Below are positions 1 to 11,729 of a DNA stretch of 64,000 nt, in pieces (position 1 is the stretch's first letter; each line of letters begins with the position of its first letter). Source of the stretch: Polytrichum commune (taxonomy: Eukaryota > Streptophyta > Polytrichopsida > Polytrichales > Polytrichaceae); the NCBI GenBank assembly GCA_950295325.1, contig OX485806.1, positions 48,293,169 to 48,357,168 on the forward strand. The letters run 5' to 3'. Position numbers and translations under genes: made by a program. The notes beneath the pieces were generated by a model that searched no databases, was not told the origin of the DNA, and saw only the letters and a list, made by a program, of their open reading frames with translations.

Positions 1-2141
1 GTTAAGCGCATGCAACCTAGCGGGGATCTCGAGCATGCATGGATCATGTCTGACCATGTCAAACGCGTCGCCAAGTGGACCACCATGACCTGCCACGTAT
101 ACGACGGAACCTACCAGCGCATCATGACGATCACTTGCTGCGACTTTCAATCTGAGGACAAGGATGCTCAAGTGTTTTTTTGGCACAACCTCAACCACGT
201 CATGGCTAGGCATGGAATTCCCAAGCCTCACTTCAAAGGATTCATGACAGACAGTGCGCAAGCCAATTGGAATGCCGTTAGGATTGTCTACGGGTCCGGA
301 GATCCAAAGGTTCCCATCGATGGGCGCAAGAGAACCTGCTACTTCCATTGGACTCAGTCTTTGGAGAAACACACCAAACTCTATATCAAACATGACTTGC
401 AAGACCAACACAAGCGTCTCTGCCTCCAGTATCGCGACGCATCCTCTATGCTTAAGGCAGAGACAAGGTACCTTGCCATCAAGGCCCGGTGGGCTTCGTC
501 TAACTGCACCTCCGAGGAGGGGCTGAAACACCTTCAACTTTGGCTGGCTTTTTGGCACTTTTGATATTGACAATGGGGTGGCTTCATGGAATTGGTGCGT
601 TTGATTTGTTTGATCTTTTTTGTTTGATCTTTTTTTTTCCAAGCTTTGCTTATTCCTTACAGTGCCATTCCATTTTGCAAGAGAAAATCATGACCACCGA
701 GGAATTCACACAAATGCCCAATTGCAACCTTGTCGAATCCATTCACAACAAATGGCTTCAAACGTCCGGCAACAAGCGTGGTGATCTTTATGTGGCCACT
801 GTGGATGACTATATTCGAGTTGTGGCGTACCATCAGTTGTGGCGTACCATCAGTTTCTAAAGGGTGGTGTTGGGGGCGATGGCCCTAGCAAAGAAAAACT
901 CATGCTTCGATGCGCTCAACGTTGTGGTCAACATACTGGTGACCCCGCTGTCCTACAGAAGGTTTTCCTCAACATGCCTGGCGGGGACGAATTCTATACT
1001 CGTAGTCCCCACCTCGATGGTGCCAAGGTATTTGGCTCGCAGAAACGCAAGCCCGACACCCCCATTGGAGCTGACGATGAAACCCACCGCCCCGACACCG
1101 TTAACTTCTCTTGCCCTCATATCGCTCACAGAACCACAAGATCTCATGCTTCACCTTTGCCTACCATCATCGAGGAGTCCTCCCCGATCGTGATCGAGGT
1201 TCCACCACCCCCTCTTACTGGTCTAAATTTCGCCGTGTCACTGCTGTACAAGAATCCAAAGTGGACGAGTAGCTCTGGCATATTGCTCGCATTCCTTACA
1301 AGTCTTCCAAGACATGTTGGGCCATGCATACTATCACCAAGAAGAAATGCACTGCCAAAATCGTCTCCAACTCCAAGAGCACCCCTGCACCGGCATACCT
1401 TGGAATTTGGAACTATCACAAATTTACAACACCTAAAGTCCAGAAGTTTTTTTTTGCCCCGACGACATTGAACGTTGTGTCAAAGGATCATGTCGCAAGT
1501 GGGTCGACAAATTCTCTGCAAACCAAAAACGACCTCCAATCCCGCCCGTGTGGCCTGTCAAGCTTGGTACCAACCTCATTCGTCCGGAGATCCTGAGGCT
1601 GGATAATGCCGACTTTCAGCTCCCTAAAAAAGAACGCATCACGCGCACTCGCCTCTTCAACACATCAGCTCCTCCCCTCGACCTCTCCGGAGTGGATGTT
1701 CCAGCCAACCCAGACTCTTATCCTTCTTCCAGGCAGTCCAAGACTACGAGACGGTCTACCACCGCACCATCAACAAAACAAATGCATATGGTCGCATCTG
1801 CACGAGCTATGTACGGGACCATATTGAAGGTCACCATGATTCCAGGCCCTGGATTTGGTTGCGTGATCATGTTGCAGTCTAAACCTGCACCTACACAATC
1901 TATTTACCAACTCACAGTGAGTTCTCTACTCGAGTGTAATTGCCCGGCCTTCAAGAATATGATATCAAAGTTTGGCCGCAAACAAAATTTGTTCCTACAT
2001 TGCAAGCACCTCTACTTCATCTTTGTTAAGGTCTCTAATGCAGACCCCGAAGTTGACTTGTTCATTCACACCCCGACATTTAGCTTCAATAAGGTCAAAT
2101 TCATCCTAGAAGGGGGCATCTTGACACAATCTACTTCCTAG
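1..2141 (+). pseudogene. MULE-like transposase remnant, copy 1 (5' end outside window)
   Basis: A plus-strand transposase relic spread over several frames (about 10-564, 540-860, 839-1100, 1324-1596, 1548-2141), so it carries frameshifts. The first block has the conserved core GFMTDSAQANWNAV followed by CYFHWTQSLEKHTK and a WHF end, the style of a MULE catalytic region. The middle block has NLVESIHNKWLQTSGNK. The last block has CNCPAF, then HCKHLYFIF about 20 residues on, which gives the C-x-C...C-x-H pattern of a SWIM zinc finger, typical of MULE C-termini. Three other copies in this window (34321-35045 plus, 21987-23410 minus, 60837-61231 plus) share these blocks. The real start lies left of the window. 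Family-level assignment is by motif recognition, not by search. It cannot encode a full protein as it stands. Confidence 0.75.
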
Positions 2142-2415
2142 AATTCCTCTTAGCTTAGCTCTATATTGTGCCCTGATAGATGTGTCCATTTTTGGACCTC
2201 TTGTGAATTCATTATTTTTTCCTATAATAAATATAATGTCATGGATTATTTTTATTCCCTTCAAAATATTGTATTATAATATTCAATTGTGCCATGTGTT
2301 TCTCTCCCAATTGAACACTACATGTTCAATTTGGAGGTGCTTCCTATGTCTATCAACTCTATTTTGGTTTTGCAAACCTCCTGGATGATTTAGACTTCAT
2401 CTCATCGTCCTTTTT

Positions 2416-2780
2416 TTATGGAGGTGGACCCAGTCGAAACAAATCAACGTATGAAACTGTTTTATCCCTCATTCGATCCTTCAGTGGACGACGATGTGGC
2501 GATAATCCTCTCATCCTCTCGCGAAACGACAAAGACTTCAAAGATTCGCCTACCACCTTCACCTCTTCCTCTGTTTCGATCGATTTGTCTTCATCCAAAT
2601 CTCCATCATTTTCCGGCACATCCGCCCGCCTCTTATCATTTTTGGCAGATCGTTTTTGCTCCTCCTGCATCCTCCACCTCCATGCTTGTATGGATTGCGA
2701 AAATGGAGTCAGCTCGTAGTCATCACTACATTGATTTGCAGCACCTATGTCATGTTCCGGCGATGCATTAAAGGGAACAT
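2416..2780 (-). pseudogene. Small conserved ORF on the opposite strand of the MULE-like element, copy 1
   Basis: Minus-strand ORF downstream of and convergent to the transposase relic. It encodes a short, highly charged protein with SLKSLSFRERMRGLSPHRRP near its end and a DLDEDKSIETEEE acidic stretch before it. The copy at 61449-61867 keeps the same order and most residues. There the reading starts at an ATG (61867), and the matching ATG here (2780) is out of frame because of a one-base difference. No known domain was recognised. A two-gene convergent layout is known from maize MuDR (mudrA and mudrB), but I see no sequence likeness to mudrB. A plus-strand ORF (2418-2771) overlaps the same bases and is also partly conserved, so the coding strand is not certain. 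Confidence 0.35.
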
Positions 2781-3365
2781 GGGGATCTCCTAGACTTCTA
2801 ATTTCCTTCTCCTAGCTTAGGCCAGTAGACATGTCTCTCTCATCTCCCATTGTGTGCAAGTGTATTTACAATCATGTTGGGTATGAGTCTAATTTATAAT
2901 CTATTCGACCACAAACAATAATTGTTGCAGTCCAAGCTCTAGAGTTGACTCACATATTGGACGAAGAGAAAAATGATGGAATAAAAACGAAGCAAATTGG
3001 TCGCCCTTTGTATTTTGATTGACTCATTCTTCAATTATACCAATTTCAAAAAAATCATTTTAATTTATTCTTTCGTGGGATCATCCTTGGTTTTAATCAT
3101 GTACTTATGTATTATATTACAATTTTCCTATCATTCAAGCACTTGACGGTTTCCAAACTTCATGAGACCATTTCAAATTCAGGGCATTTTTTTATTTTAG
3201 GACATATACATTCCACGGAAATAGGTCCAATTTTTTTTTGGAAGATATTGGAATATTTTGAATATATTCGACCTCTTTAAAATATATCTAAATTTGGTCT
3301 ATAAAGTTTGTTATTTTTACTTCCTCTCCACTCTCCGCTCACCGCTCACATAGGAGTGTCGTCCG
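2781..3365. other. Noncoding tail of MULE-like element 1
   Basis: AT-rich DNA without a supported gene. It is colinear with 61868-63476, apart from the solo LTR inserted there at 62042. Similarity stops after the shared word ATAGGAGTGTCGTCCG, ending at 3365 here and 63476 there, so that point is the likely right boundary of the element. I could not test for a matching inverted terminus because the left end is outside the window. Confidence 0.5.
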
Positions 3366-3813
3366 GGTGTAAACTAACTGCCCCAACCACTTCAAAAAAA
3401 ATTCCACACATACACACCCATGTAATGAAACATTAACATGCCACCATACCCTACCCCTTACCTCCCTCTCGGGTGTGAACTACCAGCCCCCCCCTTCACT
3501 TCAAAAAATATTCAACACATACACACCTATGTAATGAAACATTAACATGCCACCATACCCTACCCCTACCACCCTCTTGGGTGTGAAGTACCAACCCCCC
3601 CAACTTCAGAACATATTCAACACATACACACCTATGTAATGAAACATTAACATGCCACCATACCCGACCCCTACCACCCTCTCGGTGTGAACGACCTACC
3701 CCGACCATTTCAGAATATATTTAACACATACACACCTATGTAATGAAACATTAACATGCCACCATACTCTACCCCTTACCTCCCTCTCGGGTGTAAACTA
3801 CCTGCCCCGATCA
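3366..3813. repeat. Minisatellite, about 106-bp unit (left part)
   Basis: About four imperfect tandem units. The marker word AACATTAACATGCC recurs near 3429, 3538, 3643 and 3748. Each unit also holds CACATACACACC and a C-rich stretch ending in GGGTGTGAAC. The array stops at the CACTA terminus and resumes beyond it at 21498. Confidence 0.85.
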
Positions 3814-3857
3814 CACTATAAGAAACCCGTGTTTTTTGTTACGTCCCCAATCATGTC
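3814..3857. repeat. CACTA left terminal inverted repeat
   Basis: Forty-four bases starting CACTATAAGAAACC and ending CCCCAATCATGTC. They pair with 21454-21497 with two mismatches. The likeness stops sharply after base 44. Confidence 0.93.
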
Positions 3858-4059
3858 CTGGGAGACATGGTGACATCCGGATTTACATCCTTCGGACGTA
3901 CTAACGCGTGTAACACGTTGAAACGCGCGGGGACATCACAAAAAACGTGTGGACATCCCCGTAACACAGATGATTTTTGGTGATTTTGGGAGGTTGAAAA
4001 CAGTGCCAACTGGGCGCCACGTCGACGACACCTAAGCGGTAGAATGACGGGTAGTGCCA

Positions 4060-5260
4060 CATGGCCGGGAATTTCATCCGATCCAATGGTGACGTGGAAT
4101 CTGACGTGGCGTCTGACCTAGACCCGGGAAAATTTGACGTGGACTCAGGAAAAAGTGACGTGGCAGGCCATGTCAGCAGAGATTTGCGTGGTTTTTTTTT
4201 ATTCATGTTCGCGAGGACATCACTAGAAACATCGCTATGTTTTCGAAGACGTCCCAAGCTGACGTGGAGATGTCAGGCTTGATGTCTACGATAACGCTGC
4301 CTGGGTTTTGATGCTCATTTCGTTGAACATCGCCATGTCCCTGAGGACGTGGCGATGGACATGACCGTGTCCTTGATTACGTTGCCCACTCGTGGTCGTG
4401 GGCATTAAGGGTGTCATCACAGACGTCTCAGAGAATGTATGCGTGTCTAACGTGACATCTCATGATGCATGGTATTGCTGACGCTGTAAATGTGATGGTG
4501 TTTTGGCGGATGCCAGACATGCTTTGGAAGACATGAATAATGTTTATGTGGACGTCATTGTCACCGCGCGGACGTCCTAAAGTTCTACAGGACGTCTATG
4601 AAAACATCTAGCGAGAATTTACGGATGTCATGCAAAACATTGCCATTACCCGACAATCGTCCCTCAAAACATGTTCACGTCACGTCTGACATGTTATAAA
4701 AACATTAGCAAAGACATGCAGTTGTTGCGCAAAACATTGACTTGTCACTTAGCAATTGTTATGGAAGACATGAGCATGTTCACGGAGTCATCGACGAAAA
4801 CATCCTCAAATCACGTCTAACACGTTAAACGAATATAAACATCATCACACAGTCGATCCAGGATACATCCCCGTGTCACAAATTGGTAGCTCTGGAAGAC
4901 GTCATCATGATCACGTAGACGTCACGTAAAACATCCCCACGTCATGTACAACATGTTACATGGACATCATCCTCATCACATACTCGTTCAAGAGAACACC
5001 CCCTGTTGGTTAAAAAATGTCATAAAAAACATCATATTAATGATGCAATCGTCCGGGATAACATTCCCACGCCATGCACGACGTGGTATACAAGACATCC
5101 GCCGACATACCTATACGTCTAATGTAGCATACTGACGTCACCATTCAGACGTTCTCTGAGACGTCCCCGACGACTCTTGAGACATCCCAACGTCATGCCC
5201 TAGAAGTCAAATGACACATCTCCTGTGACATGCACTGTTCTCACGAAGCACTAAAACAGC
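4060..5260. repeat. CACTA left subterminal motif cluster
   Basis: No gene. The stretch is packed with short variants of GACGTC, GACATG and AAAACATC in both orientations, often a few bases apart. En/Spm elements carry subterminal repeats bound by TNPA, and this is the expected place for them. That these are binding sites is inference. Confidence 0.6.
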
Positions 5261-6308
5261 CCGTTCCAGAGTTCTTATTGCAGACCCTCTCCTTCATTTA
5301 TTCTTTGCCGCCTCTGCTCTTGTTGAGGTCCCTGCTTGCACTTGCAAAATGACAGCCTATCAGCAACCTATGAATAATGTTCAGTGATTTCCCATTTTCA
5401 CAAAACCAAAGGGTTTAGGGTTCAACCTACCAAAATACAGAGATCCAAAATGAAATGTTATGACAAACAAGTCTGGATATGGAGCGGGTTCAGAGTTTTC
5501 TAACCTTCTCAGGTGGCTTCCCATGTTTGGACACTCCTGCTGCCTTTGTTGCATCAGGATTTGTTGCTTTCGATGCAGCCGTTGGCTTCTGTGTGTCGCT
5601 CTTCCCCGGTTTAGAAAGTCCTGCAGGCTTAGGTGTCCTTGATAGAGACTTCAGCATGTTACCTGGTTGCATTCTACGCCCTGCACTTCCTTCTCCCCCG
5701 GGTGTTTCCATGTCCTGCTGCACTGCCAATTCATCATTACATGAAGACACTTGTAACAGCATGCACAGTAGACATTGACATTGTTGTATGTAGAGAAGAG
5801 AAGGTCCAGGCCCATGTACACTCATCCAACCTAATGCTAATTGTCCTACTTGCAAATGTGGTAGTATGTGATACACGCAATTTAATATATGAATCCAATG
5901 CGCTTCATAGTCATTACACGAATGAATACAAAAAACATAATACTCAAAATTTTGCGTCGCTAAAATGTCTTGACAACGTCTCAACATTTGCGTGTTCGTG
6001 AACATGTCCATAGATGTCTTCATAGACGTGGGGACGTGACAGAAGACGTCCCTACGTTTCCTACGTACTTTTGCAGACATCTTTCCGAACATGGTCACGT
6101 CTACATGACGGTCACAACACATCCTCCATCAGTTTACCTTCTGGCACGGGCTCTCTAGGCGCGGGGGTATCCACAATGGTGTGGATGTCGTCTTCTATAG
6201 CTTTCTCCACGAGCTTCGGTGGTGCTGTTGCACCGGCGTCTGCCTCTCCATCCACTGTGCCCCCCCCTTTGGCCTCCTCCAGCGAGGTCCCTCCCCCGAC
6301 GTCCTCCG

Positions 6309-7904
6309 TGTGAGGCCAAACCCACCACCCTTAAGCGTCCTAGTCCAGGTGATGGCTTTGAGAATCACATGTATCTCCTACAACCTTGAACCATGTGCAA
6401 GGCCATTTTCATGTTCAAAGGAACACATATTGTTTCACTCATTGTGCTTTATTAATGTTAGCCTCTTGGCTTGTGGTAGAATTGGCTTTCTCAAGAATCC
6501 AACCCACGGCTTTAGCCACACATGCCCTTAAGGACACTCCCCTCACTCTTTTAATCTTCACTTCTTTTTTCTTGCCATTGCAAGAATCCTCCACATTCTC
6601 CATTAATTGTGCACTAGATTTATGGTGACTTGAGAGTGTGCAAGTGTTAAGAAACACTTTACTCCATAGTTAATGTTACATGCAATCACATGTGACTTCC
6701 ACACACACATCGCCTATCCTATTGAGCTTAACACTTTTCTAGGAACTATTTTAATCTACCAATGGTCTAACACCCTCATGGCTAGTTTAGTGGCACCCTC
6801 TACTTAATCTTAGCCTTAGCTTGCTAAACCAGCCAACCGGCTAATTAACCTATCGGTCCAAATCCGGCCTATTTACCGGCAACCCTTGGTTAACCTGGAA
6901 GCAGCAACTAAGCTCGGTGCAGTTCGGTTGCCCAGCAGCAACTAAGCTCGGTTCAGTTCGGTTGCCCAACAGCAACTAAGTTTGGTGCAGTCTCAGCTGC
7001 CCAGCAACAACTAAGCTCGGTTCAGTTCAGCTGCCCAACAGCAACTAAGTTTGGTGCAGTCTCAGCTGCTCAGCAGCAACTAAGTTGGTGCAGTCTCAGC
7101 TGCCCAGCAGCAACTAAGCTCGGTTCAGTTCAGCTGCCCAACAACAACTAAGTTTGGTGCAGTCTCAGCTGCTCAGCAGCAACTAAGTTGGTGCAGTCTC
7201 AGCTGCCCAGCAGCAACTAAGCTCGGTTCAGTTCGGCTGCCCAACAACAACTAAGTTTGGTGCAGTCTCAGCTGCCCAGCAGCAACTAAGCTCGGCTCAG
7301 TCTCAGCTGCCCAGCAGCAACTAAGTTGGTGCAGTCTCAGCTGCCCAACAACAACTAAGCTCGGTTCAGTTCAGTTGCCCAGCAGCAACTAAGTTTGGTG
7401 CAGTCTCAGTTGCCCAGCAGCAACTAAGTTGGTGCAATCTCAGCTGCCCAGCAACAACTAAGTTTGGTGCAGTCTCAGCTGCCTAGCAGCAACTAAGTTG
7501 GTGCAGTCTCAGCTGCCCAGCAGTAACTAAGCTCGGTTCAGTTCGGCTGCCCAGCAGCAACTAAGTTTGGTGCAGTCTCAGCTGCCCAGCAGTCTAATCC
7601 CACAGAGTTCCAATACCTGACTAGACAACCCAACTACTAGCTGCACCTTAATACAAACCCTTTCATCCACTAATCCAATGTTTTCTAGGTTCTTCTTATT
7701 CTTTTCTTTTCTTTGCTCCTAAGTCATGAACTAATCTAACACACTACTTTCATTAACTACTACCTAATCACCACGTGCAATCTTAAGCTCTAAGAGCTCA
7801 CTCACTTGGAAGGCATTGAGAGAGAGAGCAAAAATGAGAGAGGGAAGCCTTAAATAGCAAAGAGAGAGAGGTCATGAGGTAAGGATAGGGTGAGAGGATT
7901 AGCA
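6309..7904 (-). mobile_element. LTR (probably solo) of the Ty3/gypsy family, inserted in the TNPA-like gene
   Basis: The left end TGTGAGGCCAAACC with CCCTTAAGCGTCCTAGTCC closely matches the LTR start at 53052. The length to 7904 (about 1.6 kb) matches the 1565-bp LTR there. It contains an expanded minisatellite and, near the right end, a TATA-like CTATTTAAGG on the minus strand. CACTA coding DNA abuts both sides (acidic segment at 6308, coiled-coil exon from about 7910). The flanks are CTCCG and CTCCA, an approximate 5-bp TSD. The right border is uncertain by several bases. Confidence 0.6.
6897..7590. repeat. Minisatellite CAGCAGCAACTAAG, about 34-bp unit
   Basis: About twenty tandem units alternating AACTAAGCTCGGTTCAGTTC and AACTAAGTTTGGTGCAGTC types. 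A shorter, related array (CCAGCAACTAAGCC) lies at about 53700-53830 in the homologous LTR, so the array appears expanded here. Confidence 0.9.
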
Positions 7905-10900
7905 CCTCCAATCTTGGTCTTCATGCGCTTGTTGGATGCCTCTATCTTTGCCTCTAGTCGCTCATTTGTTGCATCCATCTGGCCCTGCAGCTCAACCAAC
8001 CAGTTCTCCAAGTCCTGTAGGTCCTCGTCCGGAGCACCTCGCGCGCTGTCCTTCTCCTCTTGAAGTCGTTCCTCAATCTCCTCGACTATCTCAGGCTCCC
8101 AAGGCTCCCAGGAATGGCGCAAAGTCTGCCACCGACAAACATGCAACGATATCAGAGTTAAGGACATTTACCTACGCAGAGGATGGTAGCTACCATCGGA
8201 AATAAACAGAATCAAGACCCCCAATCAATAAAGGGATGCATTTCCGGAGACATATGAGGATGTCTTGTAAGACGTCACTCGCAACGTAAAGGTAGCGTGC
8301 GGATGTTTTCACAAACGTCCACGGACGTCTATAACACTTCACATTGCAGTTGCTTGGACCCTTCGGCATCCCAACAAATGAGTATATTCTCTATCAAACG
8401 AACTTAGTGGATCGATCAGGGATGCTAGGGATCCTCCTACACACAAAAAACTCTAGTTCAGGACGATCTACAAAGAATTAGAGTTTGGTATTACGAAGTT
8501 TAGGCCAATACTAGTTTCACCATCGCGGCCTCTCGAAGTGATGCCATTTGAGTTTTTGAGTTAGAACCTTTTCCCTTGGCCACTTTCTGCATCTTCTCCG
8601 TCGTGAGTTTGGATTCCTCAGTGGACCTCTTCCGCACAAGCCTGTTCCATTGATCATCAGAAACCTCCGGTGGCTTGCGCTCCTTCTGGTCGATCATACG
8701 GTTCAACCGAAATCGCCTGTTGATCAATATCTTGTTCACTCTTACTCGGATGTACTCCGGTTCCATAGACTTCCGCTCCCCTTTCACCACCCAACCTACA
8801 AACGGATGGACAACAGTATGGAGCGAGGTTAGTCCGATGGGAGAAGTATGCAACATTTCAGACATTGGAAACAGGAATGTTTACTGTCCTCCACTGCATG
8901 GAAGCTGCGACGGGGCTTCAAAAGGGCTTCTCGGGGACACAGTCCGACGTCCTCCTCGACGTCCACGGATGTCACCGTCAACGTGCAGACGTTCTGGTGC
9001 ACAGCCTTGTGTCGACATGGACATCGTCTGGTTCAAACAGAATACAACATCTTCGAAAATGTAAGCTGATCAAGGTTAATTCACAGGAAAGACAAGCATC
9101 AACCGGGAGAGGAATGTCACATAATTTTGGGCTAGAGGTAGAGAGGATGTTCGACACAACATATGGCAAAGGAAATAAGGTGCAAAAAGGGTGGACAGTT
9201 TTTGGACAGACAGCCATGTCGTACCTTGCCAGAGGCGCTTGAAGAATCGATCCTTTGTCGCCTCCTCCTGCTCCACAAAGTTCCCATTGGGATCCAAGTC
9301 CCTCGCCAGAGCTCGAAGATCCGCGTGAAACGCACCCACCAATGCCCTGTAAGGCTCTCCTTTCTCGTCCACAATGATGGGTTGTTTTCGAGGGCCTTCT
9401 CGCGCTGCATCGAGACACGCCGGCCGCTCTGGGGAGGTGGTGTATTCTCCTCAGACATGTCCTCCTCTTCGGCTTCTTCGTCCTTGGCATCCTCTTCCTC
9501 CTCGGCTGTACAATAGAAAGCCTTGCCTAATTAAAGGTTAAAAACTCCAAACATAGGCAGCAAAGGCCTCACCTATATTGTGGATGATGTCTGCACGTCC
9601 CGGGAAACATGATCGTGTCCTTGCAAACGTCTAAGATAGTCTCACCGTATTGACGAACAGAAGAAGTGGAGTCCCACATTTCGAAAAAAATAAAAAATCA
9701 CGTACTAAATGCACATATGAACATAGAAAGGGGGGCTTCAAGACCCACCTTCCTCGTCAGCATGAAAGACATAAATAACCCTTGTAATACATGGAATTAA
9801 AAAGACAAGAATGATGAAGGCATAAAAATAGAACTGCGGCCCTGGACGTCTGACAGTACGATTCGAGGTTATTAGAAGGGAAATGGATATGAAATGCACA
9901 CAAAAATCCAATTTAACATCAAACCCCGCGTGGACGCGAAGACGTCTACATGTCTGCAATGATGTCCGCATGGACATCTCCATGTTGTCCACCGCATTAC
10001 AGGAGATGTGTGACCATACAACACATCACGACTAACTTCCAACTTACAAATGTTACACTACGGATATATGGAGAAGAAACTCACCCGAAGTCCCGTTGCA
10101 TGTCCAGCTCCCTCATCCGCAAAGTCGCCTTCTCTTTCGCACTGGAGGGGGGTCGCACGTCCTGGCCCCTGCCTTTTCCTTTCGACTCCTTGCGGATCTC
10201 GAACTTGTTCTTCGTCCGCCGCTTCAGAAGTACCTCAGCAGCAGCGTCGTCCCCATCGCTCGGCTCAAACTCCCACCTCGATGGTGGAGACCTTGGTCGC
10301 TTCTTCGATTTTCCGTGAGCCTTTGGCATCCTCACGCGCCTCCCCGGCCACTCAACAAAGGCCTCCCCTTGCTTTTGCTAAGGCCAGGATCAGTATAAAA
10401 TGTTAGATGGAAAAACACATAAATAGAATAAAACAAAGGACCCCCAATCCTCCCCCATCTATGAACCGCAAACATTGACAAGTTCGCATCGCAATTAAGG
10501 AGAATTACATGAGTGCGCAACATGAACACACAAGACAAATGCGGCAAACCCTAACCCAACATGTCAAGACGTCTTTGAAAACGTCCAGCCGTATCACAAA
10601 ACATGGTGACGTCCCGAACAGCGCTGCAACATTACTCAAAACATCGACATGTCTAAAAGCCCTACCTCGCAACCACGCCCTAAAACAGAAAGACGTCTCC
10701 GACAACGTCAACTTATGGCAAAATAAAGTAACATATTGGCAACAAAATGACGGAGTCAGGAGGTTATAAGAATTGCACTCACAAAAGTGCCCATAGATCG
10801 CCATACAAAGATACATAGGAGTAGAGAAAAATTCACAAAAACCCACATACCTCTCAACTGAAGGACCCCAGACAAACACAACGTCGACAGGATATCTCAA

Positions 10901-11431
10901 GCATGGAAGACCCACAAGCATCCTCACCTCAAGGAGAAACAGAACAACGAGCAAAGCCACGAGGAGGCAAAGTGAATGGGAATTGAGGAGAAGGAGAGGG
11001 TGGACCGAGGATAGGATTGCAGTAGATCGACCCCGACTTCAGACCTCGTAATTTCGACGCCGACTCTCGAGCTTCGAAGAGGAGCACCGCGGCGGTGAAG
11101 CGGTGCCGGAGGTCGCGAGGCCCCTGAAGGTGAGTGATCTGCCACGTGCGTGCTCTCCCACCTTGCCAATGCCGAATGCAGCACCTCGACTATCAGTGAG
11201 AGTGTTGTAGGGAACCCGCCGTGGCCACGCATAACGCACTGACGTCTCCGCGCCGGCGCAGGGAACTAATACCCCTCCCCTTTGGGACCCATCACCGCGC
11301 GCAGTGACCTACCAAGCTATGCACCAGACTGACGTGTCTGTGCGCATGCACTAGCAACGCCGCCAAAAATTAACTCACACTACCTGCTGCACTTCTAGGG
11401 TTTGCTGTGGTTTTGAAATGCACAATACCTT

Positions 11432-11704
11432 CTACGATGTGGGCTTCGACGACGTCGGTGGAGGTGAAAGAAGTGCTTCCACGGGCTTCATGAAACGCTG
11501 GCTACGCCACACTTGCGTCGTGGGTGTTTCACGCTTCTCCTTCATGGTTGCAGCTCCGGGAGAGACCCTGGCAATTTGTTCCACAAAGTTGTTGAAGACG
11601 TGGAGAGCGGCCCCACTCACGTCGGTATATTGCACCTGCGCAGGTAATGTGTCTCTCACTACAACATCACAATCAGGCACTGCGAATTGTGTCCTTGCTG
11701 CCAT
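11432..11704 (-). CDS. Small ORF inside the CACTA element, function unknown
   Basis: A 90-codon minus-strand ORF starting MAARTQFAVPDCDVVV and ending in a Pro/Ser-rich tail. Composition looks protein-like, but no family is recognised and no second copy is present for comparison. It lies between the divergent TNPA-like and TNPD-like genes and could be a 5' exon of the former. A plus-strand ORF of similar length overlaps it, so the call is weak. Confidence 0.25.
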   Translation of the reverse strand: MAARTQFAVPDCDVVVRDTLPAQVQYTDVSGAALHVFNNFVEQIARVSPGAATMKEKRETPTTQVWRSQRFMKPVEALLSPPPTSSKPTS

Positions 11705-11729
11705 GTTCAAATGATCTCTCTTTTGCAAA

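Larger units (their letters stand above)
5490..10378 (-). pseudogene. TNPA-like (Transposase_24-type) gene of the CACTA element, broken
   Basis: A minus-strand multi-exon gene assembled from coding-like segments with fitting splice sites. Reading direction: a basic exon 10378-10085 (KSKKRPRSPP, a likely nuclear signal, ending at GTGAGT); an acidic exon from about 9510 after a TACAG acceptor, then GPRKQPIIVDEKGEPY in a different frame, ending near 9225; a segment about 8785-8500 with PPEVSDDQWNRLVRKRS, matching the plant Ptta/En/Spm transposase (Transposase_24) pattern; a coiled-coil exon about 8135-7910; an acidic segment 6308-6138 ending before GTAAAC; and a Pro/Lys/Ala-rich tail to 5490. 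TNPA proteins bind subterminal repeats in En/Spm. The frame change near 9400 and the LTR at 6309-7904 break the gene. Exon borders and the true first exon are approximate. A possible 5' exon lies near 10860-10960. Confidence 0.55.

Noticed and set aside
3496-3708. Minus-strand ORF with repeated VWWHVNVSLHRCVCVEY
   Set aside because: It is a translation of the 106-bp minisatellite.
10505-10960. Minus-strand ORF starting MALLVVLFLLEVRMLVGLP as a membrane protein gene
   Set aside because: Only the first 40 residues or so, up to a GAG-GTATGT donor-like site, look coding; the rest reads through motif repeats. At most it is the first exon of the TNPA-like gene.
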